DNA of 5,409 bases from Pseudomonadota bacterium (GCA_018897415.1 JAHIKR010000378.1:1-5409); one strand, 5' to 3'; positions 1 through 5,009 are shown, counted from the first letter of the stretch. Numbers and translations are program-made. The notes: a model not told the origin generated them from the sequence alone.

Positions 1-156
1 AGTTCTGCCAGAGCCTGTCAGGGCAACTTTATTCCCTGTCATTCTCATTAAAGCTTTTTCAATCTCTTCTTGAATTGTACGCAGATTTTTCTGTCTCTGC
101 CAGCCATGATAGGAACTACCATCATATTCTATTGTTAATTTGAAGTTTTTAGGCAT
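1..156 (-). CDS. truA: tRNA pseudouridine(38-40) synthase TruA, N-terminal part (runs off the left edge)
   Basis: TruA converts uridines 38-40 in the anticodon arm of tRNAs to pseudouridine in the cytoplasm. The 52 visible residues start MPKNFKLTIEYDGSSYHGWQ and continue with the RQ..LRTIQEEIEKAL segment, then the LTGSGRT block. In the family the next residue is the catalytic aspartate of the GRTD motif; it lies just outside the window. The ATG at 154-156 is the only sensible start, because an in-frame TAA lies two codons upstream. No clear Shine-Dalgarno sequence is visible. The small selenoprotein gene lies 91 nt upstream on the same strand, so co-transcription is possible. Identity is secure from the N-terminal motifs; about four fifths of the protein is missing from the window. 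Confidence 0.93.
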   Translation of the reverse strand, partial: MPKNFKLTIEYDGSSYHGWQRQKNLRTIQEEIEKALMRMTGNKVALTGSGRT

Positions 157-247
157 TGCTTGTTATTCTACGGGTTTCTTTTGGAGAAGTCATTTGAATG
201 GCGCATCAAGAAGTTTTATAAAGGGGATAGATTTATTAAAGTTTAAT

Positions 248-433
248 TTATAGCCTGTCACAACGTATGTTCGCAAGCCGTTCTTCAAAAACATCATCCA
301 TCGAGTCAGCAAATTTTGTTATTGGATATTCTGAGCTGCAGGACCTGCAGAGAAGGTAAACACGACGTCACGATTTTTTTAGGATCAGTTCTTTGCCGCA
401 TGTTATACAATATCCAAAATATTTTTCTATCAC
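248..433 (-). CDS. Small dual-CxxC selenoprotein (in-frame TGA read as selenocysteine)
   Basis: Read through an in-frame TGA (368-370), this gene gives 61 residues: CITC at 9-12, Sec at 22, CRSC at 29-32, a polar tail with another Cys at 58, then TAA. Two CxxC pairs around a Sec suggest a zinc-ribbon-like or thiol-redox small cytoplasmic protein. I recall a family annotated as 'dual CXXC motif small (seleno)protein' in Desulfobacterota-like genomes, and this seems to match, but I could not check. Coding continues in the same frame after the TGA, and a hairpin like the E. coli fdhF SECIS follows it. The GTG start at 431-433 is chosen for the AAGGAG 10 nt upstream. An in-frame ATG at 464-466 would add 11 residues but has no ribosome site and would use the AAGGAG as codons. 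truA lies 91 nt downstream. An automatic caller would miss this gene or split it. The alternative is a pseudogene with one nonsense mutation. Confidence 0.83.
329..354 (-). promoter_or_regulatory. Bacterial SECIS element
   Basis: In the minus-strand RNA, CUGCAG-GUC-CUGCAG (336-350) forms a six-pair hairpin whose apical part holds the GGU that SelB recognises. Around it UUCU (351-354) can pair with AGAA (329-332), leaving a 3-nt bulge on the 3' side. The GGU starts 23 nt after the UGA (22 nt between), inside the usual range for bacterial SECIS elements. The apex UGCAGGUCCUGCA is nearly the same as UGCAGGUCUGCA of E. coli fdhF (recalled). The element lies inside the coding sequence, as expected in bacteria. 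Confidence 0.82.
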
Positions 434-443
434 TTTTTTGTAA

Positions 444-449
444 CTCCTT
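444..449 (-). promoter_or_regulatory. Ribosome binding site that fixes the GTG start of the selenoprotein gene
   Basis: AAGGAG on the minus strand, 10 nt upstream of GTG 433. It lies between the GTG and a more distal in-frame ATG (464-466), and so argues for the GTG as the true start. Confidence 0.6.
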
Positions 450-478
450 AAAAAGAAAAATTTCATTAATAAAATATA

Positions 479-505
479 TTTATAGTAAATCTTTATTGAA
501 GTCAA
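479..505 (-). promoter_or_regulatory. Possible sigma70-type promoter of the selenoprotein gene (and perhaps truA)
   Basis: On the minus strand TTGACT (500-505) is followed after 15 nt by TATAAA (479-484). The spacing is short and the region is very AT-rich, so the match may be chance. Transcription would start near 472 and leave a leader of about 40 nt before the GTG. It would leave almost no leader for the upstream ATG. Confidence 0.35.
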
Positions 506-573
506 ACAGTGAAATATATATTGTCAAAAGAAACAGTTTGCGTTTATTATAGATCGGGTGTCAGGGATGAGAT

Positions 574-587
574 CAGTGGTCAGTGGT
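574..587. repeat. Short tandem repeat, CAGTGGT twice
   Basis: Two head-to-tail copies of CAGTGGT sit at the outer edge of the large inverted-repeat structure. They are too short to assign to a family. Confidence 0.5.
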
Positions 588-743
588 TATAGTGATTTTC
601 AAAAATGTGTTCCGTATAAATATATTAGCAATATCTTAAGCGTTATTTTAGCATTAGTATATACCGCATTTAAATGTATCACCCCTGAAGCTCTTTTGCA
701 GGTAGATCTATAAAAAGCTATGAGGCTTCGAGTACAGCAATGA

Positions 744-781
744 GAGCAGGAATCAGATAATTTTTTTAAAAGAGCAAAATA
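744..781 (+). repeat. Inner inverted repeat, left arm
   Basis: It begins GAGCAGGAATCAGATAA and runs through a T/A-rich stretch. The reverse complement recurs at 1006-1042 with a single-base length difference and no other change. Confidence 0.9.
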
Positions 782-810
782 CAATTACTCTATCAGCTTC
801 GAGAACGGCA

Positions 811-850
811 CCCCGCCCGCCTCGCCTGAGCGAGAGCGATGGCGGGCAGG
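811..850. repeat. GC-rich hairpin repeat, copy 1
   Basis: This sequence, starting CCCCGCCCGCCTCGC and ending GGCGGGCAGG, folds with CTCGC/GCGAG around a CTGA loop and CCCGC/GCGGG outside. It contrasts sharply with the AT-rich surroundings, which suggests a dispersed foreign repeat. Confidence 0.75.
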
Positions 851-858
851 CATACCCA

Positions 859-895
859 CCCCGCCCGCCTCGCGTTGCGAAGCATTGCGGGCAGG
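859..895. repeat. GC-rich hairpin repeat, copy 2
   Basis: It shares the CCCCGCCCGCCTCGC start and the GCGGGCAGG end with copy 1, 48 bp further on. The loop region differs (TCGC/GCGA around GTT), as expected for two copies of one palindromic repeat family with free apical sequence. Confidence 0.75.
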
Positions 896-1005
896 TCAGT
901 TAGTATGATGCTAAATTGCCGATGCCATTATCCTATGATTCATATCTCCTATGTGCCTGGCTTGACCAGATTCCGAGGCTTAGTGGTTTAGAATTGATGC
1001 TTAAT

Positions 1006-1042
1006 TATTTTGCTTTTTAAAAAAATTATCTGATTCCTGCTC
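1006..1042 (-). repeat. Inner inverted repeat, right arm
   Basis: Reverse complement of 744-781 over 37 bases with one 1-base gap. The two arms bound a 299-bp inner segment that holds the GC-rich hairpins. This arm matches its partner better than the outer pair match each other, so the inner segment may be a younger insertion. Confidence 0.9.
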
Positions 1043-1104
1043 CTGCTTAGGGTGATGAAGAGGAAATTTTATAGAATTATTTTACAATACAACTCAGGTA
1101 AAGT

Positions 1105-1132
1105 TTGAAACAATTAACCTATGTATTAGATA
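1105..1132 (+). promoter_or_regulatory. Possible proC promoter, partly within the element's right arm
   Basis: TTGAAA (1105-1110), a 16-nt spacer and TAGATA (1127-1132) resemble a sigma70 promoter about 60 nt upstream of the proC start. The -10 lies at the inner edge of the right arm of the inverted-repeat element. In DNA this AT-rich such matches arise easily by chance. Confidence 0.3.
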
Positions 1133-1200
1133 TTGCTAATATATTTAAAAGGAACATATTTTTGAAAATCGTTATAAATGCGAAATATTAAGGAGGTAGT

Positions 1201-2052
1201 GTGTCTAAAATTAACAAGAAAATTGGTTTTATTGGTGCCGGAAACATGGGAGAAGCTTTCGTGGGCGCTCTTATCCAGACCGGAATTTTTTCTCCGTCAA
1301 TGATTTATACAAGTGATATAAGTGAAAATCGGCTCGATATTCTTAATAAGACTTATGGTATTTCTGTAATGAAAGATAATTTTAAAGTTTTTTCGGAATG
1401 CGAGATCGTAATTATCGCTGTAAAGCCTCAGCATATATATCAGGTCCTTTCACAAATTTCTGAGCATGAAGGCTATCAGATACCAAATCGAAAGATAGTT
1501 ATTTCTATTGCGGCAGGAATTCCTTTACGTAAAATTGAAGATTTACTTTACAACTCTCTTGATAATGAATCTAAAGAAAGATTGCCAATAATAAGAGTAA
1601 TGCCAAACACACCAGCCTTGGTTTTGGCAGGAATGTCCGGAATGAGTACTAACAAATATACCAGACCAGAAGATGTGGAAACAATAAAGATAATTCTGGA
1701 GGCCATAGGTAAAGTAGTTGAATTTAAAGAAGAAGACCTGGATGCAGTTACCGCTCTTTCCGGATCTGGGCCGGCATATGTTTTTTATATTGCTGAAGCT
1801 ATGATAGAGGGAGGTATCAAAGTCGGACTGGAGCCGGATAAGGCCGTCATGCTGACAGTTGCAACTATACAGGGTGCCCTTAAACTCATGGAAGAAAGCA
1901 ATGAATCTCCTGAGATCCTGCGTCAAAAAGTGACATCCCCCGGCGGTACTACTGAAGCAGCTTTCAAGATTTTGGAAAAAAATAGAGTTAAACAAAATAT
2001 AATAGAGGCTATAAAGGCAGCCGCAAGGCGATCAAAAGAGTTAAGCCAGTAG
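1201..2052 (+). CDS. proC: Pyrroline-5-carboxylate reductase
   Basis: ProC catalyses the last step of proline synthesis, the NAD(P)H-dependent reduction of 1-pyrroline-5-carboxylate to proline in the cytoplasm. The 283 residues are normal for the family (about 270). The Rossmann nucleotide-binding loop GFIGAGNMG lies at 9-17, AVKPQ at 73-77, RVMPNTPA at 132-139, and the C-terminal dimerisation domain carries ALSGSGPAY at 185-193 and the signature VTSPGGTTEAA at 244-254. All expected motifs are intact. The start is GTG with AGGAGG only 4 nt upstream; an in-frame TAA at 1189-1191 rules out a longer protein. The promoter probably lies in or beside the repeat element upstream. ccdA follows after 117 bp filled by a palindromic repeat, so co-transcription is uncertain and there is no obvious functional link. 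Confidence 0.98.
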   Translation: MSKINKKIGFIGAGNMGEAFVGALIQTGIFSPSMIYTSDISENRLDILNKTYGISVMKDNFKVFSECEIVIIAVKPQHIYQVLSQISEHEGYQIPNRKIVISIAAGIPLRKIEDLLYNSLDNESKERLPIIRVMPNTPALVLAGMSGMSTNKYTRPEDVETIKIILEAIGKVVEFKEEDLDAVTALSGSGPAYVFYIAEAMIEGGIKVGLEPDKAVMLTVATIQGALKLMEESNESPEILRQKVTSPGGTTEAAFKILEKNRVKQNIIEAIKAAARRSKELSQ

Positions 2053-2059
2053 TATAGGT

Positions 2060-2156
2060 GGATAGACTGAAGGCTGAAGGTGAATAGACTGAAGGTAGAA
2101 AAGGCTGTTAGAGAACTTCAGCCTTCAGCCTTCGGACTTCAGCCTTCAGCCTATCC
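2060..2156. repeat. Palindromic GAAGGCT-type repeat between proC and ccdA
   Basis: The left arm (2060-2095) is built from units like GACTGAAGGCTGAAGG, and the right arm (2116-2156) is built from the reverse complement. The outermost 20 bp (2060-2079 against 2137-2156, GGATAG to CTATCC) pair with one mismatch, and shorter pairings are possible inside. The right arm touches the AAAGGA ribosome site of ccdA at 2157-2162. No T run follows, so it is not a standard Rho-independent terminator. Repeats of this low-complexity type are common between genes in some environmental bacteria, but I cannot name the family. Confidence 0.8.
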
Positions 2157-2169
2157 AAAGGATTAAACT

Positions 2170-2874
2170 ATGTTTGTTGAGACAGTCACATATCCTGCAG
2201 CTTTTTTTGCAGGACTACTTTCTTTTTTTTCTCCTTGCATACTGCCAGTTATACCCTCATATTTTACTTTTATAACTGGCTTTTCCTTGGAAGAGTTAAC
2301 GATAGACTGTAATTCAGAAATCAGAAGGAGGGTATTTTTTTCTACTGTATCATTTGTTTCAGGTTTTTCATTTGTTTTTATTCTTATGGGAGCTTCAGCC
2401 TCATTGCTTGGGACTGTCATATATAAGTATAGTAATTTTATAAGAATAACGGGCGGTATTTTAATAATCATATTTGGGATACATTTAACCGGTTTAATCC
2501 GCATCCGTCATCTTTATCTTGAAAAACGTGTTCACATAGCCAAAAAACCCGTACATTTTCTGGGAACATTTATAATTGGCATGGCTTTTGCCGCAGGCTG
2601 GAGCCCTTGCATAGGGCCTTTATTAGGCTCAATACTTGTTCTTGCCGGCAATCAGGAGAATGTATGGCAGGGAGTTATACTTCTTATAATATATTCCGCA
2701 GGACTGGCGATGCCTTTTGTTATAGTTTCTATATTTATTAATTTTATGCTTATATTTATAAAAAAAGCATCTAAGGCTTTGAAATATGCAAACATTGTTG
2801 CAGGGATTATGCTTATTTTTATAGGAATATTTCTTATATCAAACAAAATGTATTTATTAACTATTTCTGGATAA
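2170..2874 (+). CDS. ccdA: CcdA-type thiol-disulfide transmembrane transporter (DsbD beta-domain family)
   Basis: CcdA proteins carry reducing equivalents from cytoplasmic thioredoxin across the inner membrane to periplasmic thiol proteins, often for cytochrome c maturation. This 234-residue, highly hydrophobic protein has the length and about six membrane segments of the family (roughly 9-36, 56-83, 90-110, 131-159, 165-197, 206-226). The two diagnostic motifs are present: FFSPCILPVIPSY with Cys23 in the first helix, and GWSPCIGP with Cys147 in the fourth. These two cysteines form the redox pair. There is no extra N- or C-terminal thioredoxin domain, so it is not full-length DsbD. ATG 2170 has AAAGGA 7 nt upstream. 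The secreted thioredoxin-like gene starts 7 bp after its stop and is the likely partner. No cytochrome c assembly genes are visible nearby. Confidence 0.95.
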   Translation: MFVETVTYPAAFFAGLLSFFSPCILPVIPSYFTFITGFSLEELTIDCNSEIRRRVFFSTVSFVSGFSFVFILMGASASLLGTVIYKYSNFIRITGGILIIIFGIHLTGLIRIRHLYLEKRVHIAKKPVHFLGTFIIGMAFAAGWSPCIGPLLGSILVLAGNQENVWQGVILLIIYSAGLAMPFVIVSIFINFMLIFIKKASKALKYANIVAGIMLIFIGIFLISNKMYLLTISG

Positions 2875-2881
2875 ATATACG

Positions 2882-3343
2882 ATGAAAACTATATTTAAGT
2901 ATACATGTTTTTTGACAATAATAATTGTTATTTTATCTACGTTATCTTTCAGTTTTGCTTCTTCAAAATACATAAGGTGGTATACATACAAGCAAGGGAT
3001 TGAGCTGAACAAAAAAGAAGGGGAAAAGATATTTTTATACTTTTATACTGACTTGTGCGCTTACTGTAAAAAGATGGAGAAAGAAACATTCAATGATTAC
3101 TCAGTTGTTTCCTATCTAAATGAGAACTTTATTCCCATCAAGGTAAATTCAGATAGGGAGATTAAGATAGCGTTGGATTTTGGTATAAGAGGGGTGCCAT
3201 CCACCTGTTTTATTGCAGAAAATGGAGAAAGAATTAGCAGCTTGCTCGGTTACATACCTCCTAAAAGGTTGCTTAATATTCTTAAATATATAAATACAGA
3301 TAGTTTTAAAAAGATGGACTTTAGAAAATTTATGGAACTTTAG
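2882..3343 (+). CDS. Exported thioredoxin-fold protein with a CAYC active site
   Basis: This is a 153-residue periplasmic thiol-disulfide protein, probably the partner of the adjacent CcdA. Residues 1-26 are a Sec signal peptide (KTIFKY charge, then a hydrophobic core), with likely cleavage after FSFA26. The mature part has a thioredoxin fold: FLYFYTDLCAYCKKME with the redox pair Cys59/Cys62, the FIPIKVNSD strand near 83-91, and the cis-proline motif GVPST (Pro106). Cys109 is an additional cysteine. It fits the broad thioredoxin-related/SoxW-like group; I cannot separate it into reductase, holdase or cytochrome c thioreduction types. Cys9 sits in the signal peptide without a lipobox, so it is not a lipoprotein. 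It begins 7 bp after ccdA with only a weak ribosome site (CTGGA near 2867-2871), which suggests translational coupling. The 3' end overlaps the convergent gene by 14 bp. Confidence 0.9.
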   Translation: MKTIFKYTCFLTIIIVILSTLSFSFASSKYIRWYTYKQGIELNKKEGEKIFLYFYTDLCAYCKKMEKETFNDYSVVSYLNENFIPIKVNSDREIKIALDFGIRGVPSTCFIAENGERISSLLGYIPPKRLLNILKYINTDSFKKMDFRKFMEL

Positions 3344-3605
3344 GCCCCTGTTTTGAGAGCCGATGAGCATATCTTTTTATCAGGCGTATTGAAGTAGAGG
3401 CTATCACACCTCCGCTCATTGCTACAAGAAGGGCAGGCACCCAAATATGTTCATTATATTCTATTTTTTCAACTGCTTCTAAGATACCGGCAATACCGAA
3501 CAAAAAGACAACCAGCATGAATACAATAACTGTAAAACATGCTTTCTCAGTGTCATACCATGGCGCTATTACTTTTCTGAATAAGGGATTTTGGTCAAGA
3601 GGCAT
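3330..3605 (-). CDS. Conserved-looking small inner-membrane protein with two helices, function unknown
   Basis: I do not recognise a characterised family. The 91 residues start MPLDQNPLFRKVIAPWYDTE, followed by two hydrophobic segments (about 23-44 and 54-71) joined by a short acidic loop (EAVEKIEYNEH). The tail is basic (RLIKRYAHRLSKQ). The charge pattern predicts both ends in the cytoplasm. Evidence for real coding: ATG 3605 has AAAGGA 11 nt upstream, the protein shows a sensible membrane layout, and the opposite strand here has no good gene. Its 3' end overlaps the thioredoxin-like gene tail to tail by 14 bp. It is transcribed divergently from the ChaN-like gene. Confidence 0.75.
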   Translation of the reverse strand: MPLDQNPLFRKVIAPWYDTEKACFTVIVFMLVVFLFGIAGILEAVEKIEYNEHIWVPALLVAMSGGVIASTSIRLIKRYAHRLSKQGPKVP

Positions 3606-3648
3606 ATTTATTATATTCCTTTAGTGTTTCAGGGTGAAATTTAAATTA

Positions 3649-3678
3649 ATCATAACATGCAATCCATTGATAGATCAA
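3649..3678 (-). promoter_or_regulatory. Possible promoter of the 91-residue membrane protein gene
   Basis: On the minus strand TTGATC (3673-3678), an 18-nt spacer and TATGAT (3649-3654, five of six consensus bases) would start transcription near 3642, about 37 nt before the ATG. It lies in the 89-bp gap shared with the divergent ChaN-like gene. Confidence 0.35.
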
Positions 3679-3694
3679 GGTATACAACTAAATT

Positions 3695-4639
3695 ATGATG
3701 AAAAGAAATTTTATAAATAGATGGTTAATCAGCATTATTATTTTCGGTGTATTCCTTAGTAATATTTGGGGGTGTGCTTTGTCTATAAAGAAACTTTTAA
3801 TAAAAGATATATCAAAATCATTTGATGTAGGTACTATCATTTCCACGGATACAGGCAAACAAGTATCTTATGAGTATCTTGTTAATGATCTTGACGGCGT
3901 TCAAGTAATATATATCGGAGAAAGGCATAATGACCCGTCACACCATGATATTCAGCTCAGATTAATAAAAGAACTTTTCAAGTCGCATCCATATATTTCT
4001 GTTGGCATGGAAGCCTTTGATCGATCATACCAGCAGATTCTTTATCTTTGGTCAGATGGCGAGCTGAGTGAAGAAGAATTTATGGAAAAGATGCACTGGT
4101 ACGCTAACTGGAAATTTGATTTTGAGCTATATAAGGATGTTTTACTCTTTCTAAAGAATAACAAGATAAGACTGGTAGGTCTTAATTTACCTTTCCATAT
4201 TCCGTCAAAAATAGCCATTGGCGGAATCGAGAGCCTTTCTGACGATGATAAGAAACACCTCCCTAAGGAAATAGACACTTCAGATGCTGCTCACAAGGCC
4301 TACTTAGAAAAAATATTTGAAAAACACAAGGTTAAGGGACGGGAAAAGTTTGATAATTTCTATATGGCCCAATGTGTGTGGGAAGAGATAATGGCTGAGT
4401 CAATCTCAAAAAATTTAAAAGGAAATCCAATGATAGTACTCGTTGGAAATGGCCACATTATTCATAAATTTGGAGTTCCAGACAGAGCATTTCGCCGCAC
4501 AGGAGCTTCGTTCAAGACTATTTTTCTTGCACCGGCAGGTAGTGAAGCCGAGGCTGAACTTTCTTATGCGGATTATATCTGGGTAACCCCTTCGATTAAT
4601 AAACACCATATGAGGCGTAGCCCTCACGGTCACAGATGA
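3695..4639 (+). CDS. ChaN-like haem-binding lipoprotein (Tiki/ChaN superfamily)
   Basis: Proteins of this family (Cofac_haem_bdg) are membrane-anchored and bind haem, with a proposed role in iron or haem uptake; other Tiki-superfamily members are metalloproteases. The 314-residue protein has a charged start (MMKRNFINRW), a hydrophobic segment at 11-26 and Cys27 in NIWGC, a plausible but imperfect lipobox (Trp at -2). Diagnostic motifs are YIGERHNDPSHH (73-84, with Glu76 and His78), VGMEAFDR (103-110), LVGLNLP (160-166) and VGNGHIIHKFG (250-260, with His254). The C-terminus is rich in His and Arg (NKHHMRRSPHGHR), possibly an additional metal or haem ligand. ATG 3695 and ATG 3698 are both possible; only a weak AAGG lies upstream at 3677-3680. 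Its TGA overlaps the first bases of a palindromic element. Family assignment is firm; the exact role is inferred. Confidence 0.91.
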   Translation: MMKRNFINRWLISIIIFGVFLSNIWGCALSIKKLLIKDISKSFDVGTIISTDTGKQVSYEYLVNDLDGVQVIYIGERHNDPSHHDIQLRLIKELFKSHPYISVGMEAFDRSYQQILYLWSDGELSEEEFMEKMHWYANWKFDFELYKDVLLFLKNNKIRLVGLNLPFHIPSKIAIGGIESLSDDDKKHLPKEIDTSDAAHKAYLEKIFEKHKVKGREKFDNFYMAQCVWEEIMAESISKNLKGNPMIVLVGNGHIIHKFGVPDRAFRRTGASFKTIFLAPAGSEAEAELSYADYIWVTPSINKHHMRRSPHGHR

Positions 4640-4761
4640 CGGTTTCGTAAAAAACCCATCTGCGGCGTTGTGCTTCACCTTTCGTCATTGCGGCGTACTA
4701 TCAGTACGCCTCTCTCCTCAAGATTCGCACGCCTTGCATATGAACTTTTTACGAAGCCGTC
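4638..4761. repeat. 124-bp palindromic element abutting the chaN-like stop codon
   Basis: The ends GACGGTTTCGTAAAAA (4638-4653) and TTTTTACGAAGCCGTC (4746-4761) are inverted copies with one mismatch. The centre is a perfect 8-bp hairpin, GGCGTACT-ATC-AGTACGCC (4692-4710). The flanks between are imperfectly complementary throughout, so the whole element folds into one long hairpin. It resembles intergenic repeats I recall from Desulfobacterota-like genomes (from memory). It may serve as the end of the upstream transcript. It is a REP/MITE-like repeat with no coding capacity. An echo of its end (GTTTTTACGCTTC) follows at 4772-4784. Confidence 0.85.
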
Positions 4762-4957
4762 GATTTGATGAGTTTTTACGCTTCACTTCGTCAAGAACAT
4801 TTACAAAATAATCAAAATAGGTCACTCGAATACCCCTATTATACGAATGAACAGACGGAACATATTGTTAAGAACCACTGTAACTTGAGGATTTAATTTT
4901 GCCATGGATAATATGAGGAATGGAAACCATGGGTTACGAATGTATTATGACCAAAAA
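4762..4957. other. Intergenic spacer with no recognisable gene
   Basis: AT-rich spacer between the palindromic element and the ribonucleotide reductase control region. It holds only short weak dyads, such as AATAGG (4815-4820) against CCTATT. Reading frames that start near 4904, 4920 and 4929 run from here into the NrdR-box and promoter region. I judge them non-coding. Confidence 0.5.
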
Positions 4958-4973
4958 ACACAATATGTTGATT
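4958..4973 (+). promoter_or_regulatory. NrdR box 1 (putative operator)
   Basis: ACACAATATGTTGATT fits the NrdR-box consensus acaCwAtATaTwGtgt closely, with one core deviation (G for A) and a weaker right flank. NrdR is the ATP-cone, zinc-ribbon repressor of ribonucleotide reductase genes. Box 2 lies exactly 31 bp downstream. Confidence 0.72.
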
Positions 4974-4979
4974 TTTTTG

Positions 4980-5009
4980 TTGACAACTATACTATATATT
5001 GCATATAAG
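4980..5009 (+). promoter_or_regulatory. Sigma70-like promoter, probably of the nrdD-like gene
   Basis: A perfect TTGACA -35 (4980-4985) is followed by ATATAA (5003-5008, 17-nt spacer) or TATAAG (5004-5009, 18-nt spacer). NrdR box 2 fills the spacer and box 1 lies just upstream of the -35, the geometry expected for repression. Transcription would begin near 5016 and give a leader of about 300 nt before the GTG at 5319. Confidence 0.65.
4989..5004 (+). promoter_or_regulatory. NrdR box 2 (putative operator)
   Basis: ATACTATATATTGCAT has the full core CTATATATTG of the NrdR consensus. It overlaps the spacer and -10 of the promoter. The 31-bp distance to box 1 (three helical turns) matches the tandem layout known for NrdR targets. 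Confidence 0.75.

Larger units (their letters stand above)
587..1177. mobile_element. 591-bp nested inverted-repeat element without a transposase (MITE-like or decayed)
   Basis: The 50 bases at 587-636 match the reverse complement of 1128-1177 at 45 of 50 positions with no gaps, including a perfect run of 20 (617-636 against 1128-1147). A second pair of arms lies inside at 744-781 and 1006-1042. No credible transposase or other gene is present, so this looks like a non-autonomous element, possibly one inserted into another. No target-site duplication is evident. The right arm ends 13 bp before the AGGAGG of proC, so the element supplies most of the upstream region of proC. A very large RNA hairpin structure would give the same pattern. 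Confidence 0.7.

Noticed and set aside
157..247. Short minus-strand frame overlapping the truA start (about 14 codons, MTSPKETRRITSNA)
   Set aside because: Too short and without a ribosome site. It may be a leader peptide, but nothing supports it.
368..370. TGA as a nonsense mutation in a pseudogene
   Set aside because: The frame remains coding with a second CxxC and a normal stop, and a SECIS-like hairpin follows at the correct distance. A chance combination is unlikely.
316..552. Plus-strand open frame of 78 codons
   Set aside because: It lies antisense to the selenoprotein gene and its promoter, has no ribosome site, and encodes a K/S/I-rich low-complexity product.
599..784. Minus-strand open frame of 61 codons
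   Set aside because: It runs across the left outer and inner inverted-repeat arms, has no ribosome site and resembles no family. Coding potential is likely accidental.
811..895. CRISPR array
   Set aside because: There are only two copies with an 8-bp gap and internal hairpins. The layout is that of palindromic intergenic repeats.
1543..1995. Minus-strand open frame of 150 codons
   Set aside because: It is the shadow of proC, with a Cys/His/Phe-rich unlikely product.
2060..2156. Rho-independent terminator after proC
   Set aside because: The stem is long and repetitive, and is followed by AAAGG and not a T run.
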